Positions 42,814-46,340 of a DNA stretch of 46,340 nt are shown one piece after another. Below the pieces are notes generated by a model that saw only the letters and a list, made by a program, of their open reading frames with translations, made no database searches and was not told the DNA's origin. The first letter of the stretch is position 1; every line of letters begins with the position of its first letter. Made by a program: the position numbers and the translations under genes. The DNA comes from Bacteroidota bacterium (GTDB lineage Bacteria; Bacteroidota; Bacteroidia; Chitinophagales; Chitinophagaceae). Where the stretch lies: NCBI GenBank assembly GCA_018267875.1, contig JAFDXP010000024.1, positions 1 to 46,340 of the forward strand, written 5' to 3'.

Positions 42814-45609
42814 ATGAACAAAAGAATTCAGATTTTTATTTCAACAACATTGTTTTTCATTTTGTCGTTTAGAGCTATGGCACAAACCATGCTCTACCTT
42901 CCTGATAGCACATGGAAGGTATTTTCAAGCGGACAAGAAAAAACAATAGCCTTTTCGGGAGGATTTAACAACCCACAATTTTCTATGGGCGACTTAAATA
43001 ATGATGGAAGACAAGATTTAATTGTGTTTGAAAAAGGATCCGTACAAATAAAAACATTTCTGAACTATGGAAGCAAGGGCAAGCCAGATTATCGCTACAG
43101 GCCTGAATATGCTGATCTGTTTCCAGAAATTTACGGACAACGATCTGTCAGCAGTTATTTGAAATTGGAAGACTTGAATTGTGACAATATTCCTGATTTA
43201 CTGACTCGGGGTACTGCCGGTTTTACTGTGTATCATGGATATTATTTGAACAATCATCTTGCTTTTAAAAAATATAAAGAGCTATTTTATTCGCCGCTCA
43301 TTTATAATTTAGAAGGGTTTGATGGTGCAATTTTTCCGCCAGCAGGGTGGAACATAAAAGGGAATGGTGGGACAACAGGCTGGTTAAGTGCCAGTGCTAA
43401 TCCTGGGTCTTTGGTTTATCCTTTTCATCCGCCATCAATGGTCATGTTTGATGCTGCCAAACTTAAAGTAAGTGAATCATCCCGTTTAATTTCAAAACGA
43501 TTTTGTATTTCTCCCAACTTGAAACAAGAAGCTAAAGTTAGTTTTTGGATATATCGAGACTTAGGTATTGGAAGCGATAGTATAGCAGTGTACATCAGTT
43601 CTGATACGTCAATGAATAAGGCCATTTGCTTGGGTGTAGTTGCTAGAAATATTTCGATAAACCAACCAGACATTAAATCTTCTGCAGGGTGGTATTTTTA
43701 TACTTTTTCTGTTCCATTTTCTTGTTTTGGATATGGCCAATTTCTTCAGTTTAAAGGCACCAACCAAGGAGGCAGAAACATATTCATGGATGAGATTTCG
43801 TGGGTTAGCAGTTCTTGTACAGGAGATGTAAATGCCTATGTAGATCCCGGTGGAGACATTCCTGGAATTGGAGATGTTGATGGGGATGGCGATGTTGATT
43901 TTTTTGCTTTTAATATTAGTGGTGGCTTTATTAATTTCTACAAAAATTATCAACAAGAAGAAGGACTACCATGCGATTCAATTCATGTCAATCTGAAAGA
44001 TGCTTGTTGGGGAAAAGTCTATCAAAGCGCGTCCGTACACCAAACTTTAGGAGTGAATTGTCCACAATGGCAACCAACAGTTCCTCCAGCAAAAATTACT
44101 CATTCCGGCAACACGCTGTGTATGTTTGATTACGATGGTGATGGCGATTTGGATTATCTAAATGGCGGCGTTTCATACAATACCATTCAACTGTTAATAA
44201 ATGGAAGGGTAGAATACAATTACCCGCGTGATACGATCATTCAGCAAGATACTGCATGGCAAGCTGGTGGACATCGTTATCAAGCAGCTCAATTTCCGGC
44301 AGCTTTTTTTATTGATTTGGATCAAGATGGAAAGAAAGATATTTTAATAAGCCCGAGTGCTGAAATGGCTTCTGAAAATTATAATTGTATAGCTTACTAT
44401 CGGAATACAGGAACCCTTTCCAAACCTGCATTTTCCTTTCAAAGCGATACTACCTTAATAGATCAAACTATTGATTTAGGAACGGGATCTTACCCTGTAT
44501 TTTTTGATTTCAATAAGGATGGGAAATTGGATTTATTAGTAGGAGGAGATGGACTTTTTCAGCAAGATGGATCTATGTACGCACGAATTGCATACTATGA
44601 AAATACCTCATCAGGAAACACTAAATCATTTACACTTCGCGATTTGAATTTTCTCAATATTGATAGCTTTAAATTAAAGGGAGCTTATCCGGCTGTTGGC
44701 GATTTAGATAACGATGGGCTTATGGATTTAGTAGTAGGACATGCAAATGGTACAATTAGCTTTTATAAAAACATAGCTCTATCAAATAATGCGCAACCAC
44801 AATGGCAACTTGCAAAATCAGTTTTGAAAGATGCAAGCGGGCAAAATATAGATTCAGCCCAATTTGCAGCACCGTTTATTTATGATCTTAATAAGGATGG
44901 AAAACCTGATTTGCTAATTGGAAGCGCATCTGGTAATGTTTATTACTATCAAAATACGGGTAACGTTGGTCAAATTAATTTACAATTTCAATCTTCATTT
45001 TTAGGTAGCGTAAAAACTGATCCTTGGAACTCATTCACGGGATATGCAGTTCCATTTATAGGAAAAGTGGATGCTTCAGGCAATGACTATCTGGTATTAG
45101 GGAGCAATTCCGGTAGATTATCTGTCTTTACCGGATTTCAAACAGGGAACACTATTATTCCTTACCAGCAAATTGACTCAGCATTGTCATCATTAAATCT
45201 CAATTTGGGAATGTATTCCGGTTTTCGCTCTGTGCCTACATTTGCAGATTTAGATGGGGATGGTAAAGTAGAATTGGCACTTGGAAATGTATTGGGCGGA
45301 ATAACTCTTTTTTCCCAATCAAGTTCAACATCAATTTTCAATTCTTTTTCTTCCAATTCAGATTTCATCATTTACCCGAATCCTGCACGCCGCAAAGCAT
45401 ACATCACTTGGGATAAACAAATGTTTTCACAAAAAGCAATGCACCTTTCGGTGAAAAATGTTTCAGGAAGTGACGTTTTTTTTCAAGATATAAAAGAGTT
45501 TCTCGATCATTTTGAATTGTCTTTAGATGACTTTTCGCCGGGTATCTATTTTTGTGAATTAAGCGATGGAGTTGTCAAAGCATATCAAAAGTTAGTGGTG
45601 ATTCAATAA
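42814..45609 (+). CDS. Large FG-GAP/VCBS repeat protein with T9SS sorting domain
   Basis: This 931-residue exported protein has a signal peptide (MNKRIQIFISTTLFFILSFR AMA). It has at least eight calcium-binding-like repeats with DxDxDG loops: DLNNDGRQD, DVDGDGDVD, DYDGDGDLD, DLDQDGKKD, DFNKDGKLD, DLDNDGLMD, DLNKDGKPD and DLDGDGKVE. An inserted region of about 180 residues (about 170-345) resembles a jelly-roll domain. The C-terminal 80 residues form a type A T9SS sorting domain (FIIYPNPARRKAYITW then LSVKNVSGSDV). The protein is therefore secreted through T9SS and probably anchored at the cell surface; the repeats suggest an adhesive or beta-propeller role. Confidence 0.92.
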   Translation: MNKRIQIFISTTLFFILSFRAMAQTMLYLPDSTWKVFSSGQEKTIAFSGGFNNPQFSMGDLNNDGRQDLIVFEKGSVQIKTFLNYGSKGKPDYRYRPEYADLFPEIYGQRSVSSYLKLEDLNCDNIPDLLTRGTAGFTVYHGYYLNNHLAFKKYKELFYSPLIYNLEGFDGAIFPPAGWNIKGNGGTTGWLSASANPGSLVYPFHPPSMVMFDAAKLKVSESSRLISKRFCISPNLKQEAKVSFWIYRDLGIGSDSIAVYISSDTSMNKAICLGVVARNISINQPDIKSSAGWYFYTFSVPFSCFGYGQFLQFKGTNQGGRNIFMDEISWVSSSCTGDVNAYVDPGGDIPGIGDVDGDGDVDFFAFNISGGFINFYKNYQQEEGLPCDSIHVNLKDACWGKVYQSASVHQTLGVNCPQWQPTVPPAKITHSGNTLCMFDYDGDGDLDYLNGGVSYNTIQLLINGRVEYNYPRDTIIQQDTAWQAGGHRYQAAQFPAAFFIDLDQDGKKDILISPSAEMASENYNCIAYYRNTGTLSKPAFSFQSDTTLIDQTIDLGTGSYPVFFDFNKDGKLDLLVGGDGLFQQDGSMYARIAYYENTSSGNTKSFTLRDLNFLNIDSFKLKGAYPAVGDLDNDGLMDLVVGHANGTISFYKNIALSNNAQPQWQLAKSVLKDASGQNIDSAQFAAPFIYDLNKDGKPDLLIGSASGNVYYYQNTGNVGQINLQFQSSFLGSVKTDPWNSFTGYAVPFIGKVDASGNDYLVLGSNSGRLSVFTGFQTGNTIIPYQQIDSALSSLNLNLGMYSGFRSVPTFADLDGDGKVELALGNVLGGITLFSQSSSTSIFNSFSSNSDFIIYPNPARRKAYITWDKQMFSQKAMHLSVKNVSGSDVFFQDIKEFLDHFELSLDDFSPGIYFCELSDGVVKAYQKLVVIQ

Positions 45610-45670
45610 GCCTTTCATCATTGCTTGAGTTTATTGACGTTTTCAATGGTATAATTTCAAACCATGCTAA

Positions 45671-45802
45671 AAAATAAAAAGGTCCTTAGACAAGGACCCT
45701 TTTCTGTATATAAGGAGAGAATGGAGACTATTTCATTTGATCTTCTTTCCTTACTGTTTTTTGTTTTCTGTGATTTGGTTTGTTTTGTTTTTGTTTGTTT
45801 GA
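45671..45802 (-). ncRNA. Candidate minus-strand small RNA of about 130 nt
   Basis: On the minus strand a -7-like CATCTTTG (45808-45815) is followed by an A/C-rich, almost G-free stretch. An AAGGA sequence stands close to an ATG-AAA-TAG triplet set, and the stretch ends in a hairpin, GGTCCTT/AAGGACC (45681-45698), with a long T-run on the minus strand (45669-45680). The layout of promoter, unstructured leader and intrinsic terminator fits a small RNA. It could equally be only the terminator for the 931-residue protein gene with chance sequence beside it. Confidence 0.35.
45676..45705. terminator. Terminator after the T9SS cargo gene (bidirectional)
   Basis: GGTCCTT (45681-45687) and AAGGACC (45692-45698) form a stem with loop AGAC, extended by A/T pairs and followed by CTTTTCT on the plus strand and by a longer T-run on the minus strand. 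Confidence 0.8.
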
Positions 45803-45815
45803 TGATGCAAAGATG

Positions 45816-46218
45816 CAGCAGGAAACAAGTGTATGGAAAAGAATAGAAAGGGTTAACGTGAGCTTTGCAAACAGTTAACCAACGATTAATAATTTTGAAG
45901 TAGAAAATTGAAATGAAGATGTTGTATATAATGCCGTAACATACTCCGGTATTATGTTTCAGCTATATTTTTAGTAGGTTTACTTTTTCAAAATTGAGTA
46001 GAAATGAAGTTGATTTCTTACAGTCTTTACGATTATCTAAACATGATTTTTAACCTGAGTTGATTTGTAATTGTATTCCATTTCATCCTTTATGATCCTT
46101 TATTGCAAAGTTGGTAGTAGATCAAAAACATAAGTTCAAAAATTTAAGAATTGAATGAAATTCAGAGAATAATTTCCACTTATTGTTTAATTGGTTTGAT
46201 TTCAAAACGTTTAAAAAA
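45816..46218. other. AT-rich intergenic stretch before the group II intron
   Basis: No supportable gene is seen here. A 7-bp inverted repeat, GGTTAAC (45851-45857) with GTTAACC (45874-45880), is present. The part next to 46218 is the 3' exon flank of the intron (on the minus strand TTTTTTTAAACG). Confidence 0.5.
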
Positions 46219-46340
46219 ATCGAGTAGGAAGTAAAGATAATCAGATTTCTATGTCGGATTATCTTTACTGTCCTCTCACACCACCGTGCGTACCGTTCGG
46301 TACACGGCGGTTTGTTAGAATAGATTAAGTTGGATTTCAA
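46219..46340 (-). mobile_element. 3' end of a group II intron (domains V and VI), cut by the window edge
   Basis: On the minus strand the region 46279-46312 reads as a 34-nt hairpin with catalytic-domain V features: ACCGCCGUGUACC, the loop GAAC, and GGUACGCACGGUGGU, with a CGC triad. Domain VI follows. GAG (46275 side) pairs with CTC, then AGGA with TCCT, and a 13-bp stem AGTAAAGATAATC/GATTATCTTTACT closes a short loop. A single unpaired A at 46225 lies seven nucleotides from the predicted 3' end CTCGAT (46219), as expected for the branch-point. Domains I-IV and the reverse transcriptase would lie beyond 46340. Confidence 0.82.

Noticed and set aside
45664-45846. 60-codon plus-strand frame after the T9SS protein gene
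   Set aside because: It begins inside the terminator hairpin and runs through a T/G-rich low-complexity tract; its Phe/Val/Cys run only reflects that tract.
46122-46340. Open frame at the right edge, minus strand
   Set aside because: It runs through the domain V and VI hairpins of the group II intron and beyond the 3' splice site, so it is RNA structure and not protein.
1-46340. CRISPR arrays or long direct repeats
   Set aside because: No regularly spaced repeat of 20 nt or more with spacers was seen on either strand.

Overview
The window comes from the chromosome of a low-GC Bacteroidota bacterium, most likely a Chitinophagales/Sphingobacteriia-type member. The evidence is a subtype iii type VI secretion system (T6SS) with TssN, TssO and TssP, which is confined to this phylum; a C-terminal type IX secretion (T9SS) sorting domain; many -7 promoter boxes of the Bacteroidota form TAnnTTTG; few Shine-Dalgarno sequences; and the neighbouring holB and ricT genes.

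Positions 1.8-20.4 kb hold the T6SS. A secreted protein and a DUF4375 protein come first. Then follow hcp (tssD) with its own terminator and a tightly coupled spike module: vgrG, a separate gp5-tail-like beta protein, a DUF2169 protein, a PAAR-like protein and a second DUF2169 protein. Facing it on the minus strand are the baseplate genes tssE-tssF-tssG. Diverging from them are tssH(clpV)-tssB-tssC-tssN-tssK-tssO-tssP. Sheath, baseplate, tube, spike, recycling ATPase and most subtype iii membrane components are present. I see no TssQ, TssR or clear enzymatic effector, so these would have to lie elsewhere.

Positions 20.4-38.6 kb are largely housekeeping: a MutS2-type ATPase without an Smr nuclease, a TPR protein, tilS, a rhomboid protease, rlmH, an IS4-type transposase remnant, a secreted C1 cysteine peptidase, an SDR reductase (PhaB/FabG type), an aldose epimerase, two tandem SWIM/zinc-ribbon proteins, a two-component pair, holB, a small lipoprotein, ricT, a 56-residue membrane ORF, and an operon of eukaryote-type citrate synthase with a deoxyhypusine-synthase-like protein.

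Positions 38.6-46.3 kb are more accessory: an AT-rich gap, a GNAT acetyltransferase, tRNA-Arg(ACG), an outer-membrane barrel-like protein, an SDR, and a large FG-GAP/T9SS cargo protein. A possible minus-strand small RNA follows. At the right edge is the 3' end (domains V and VI) of a group II intron that runs out of the window.

The most unusual parts are the DUF2169/PAAR-like spike cassette inside a subtype iii T6SS, promoter boxes lying 4-8 nt from start codons (leaderless transcripts), and the intron 3' end recognised from its RNA structure alone. All calls are from reading the sequence; no database search was run.
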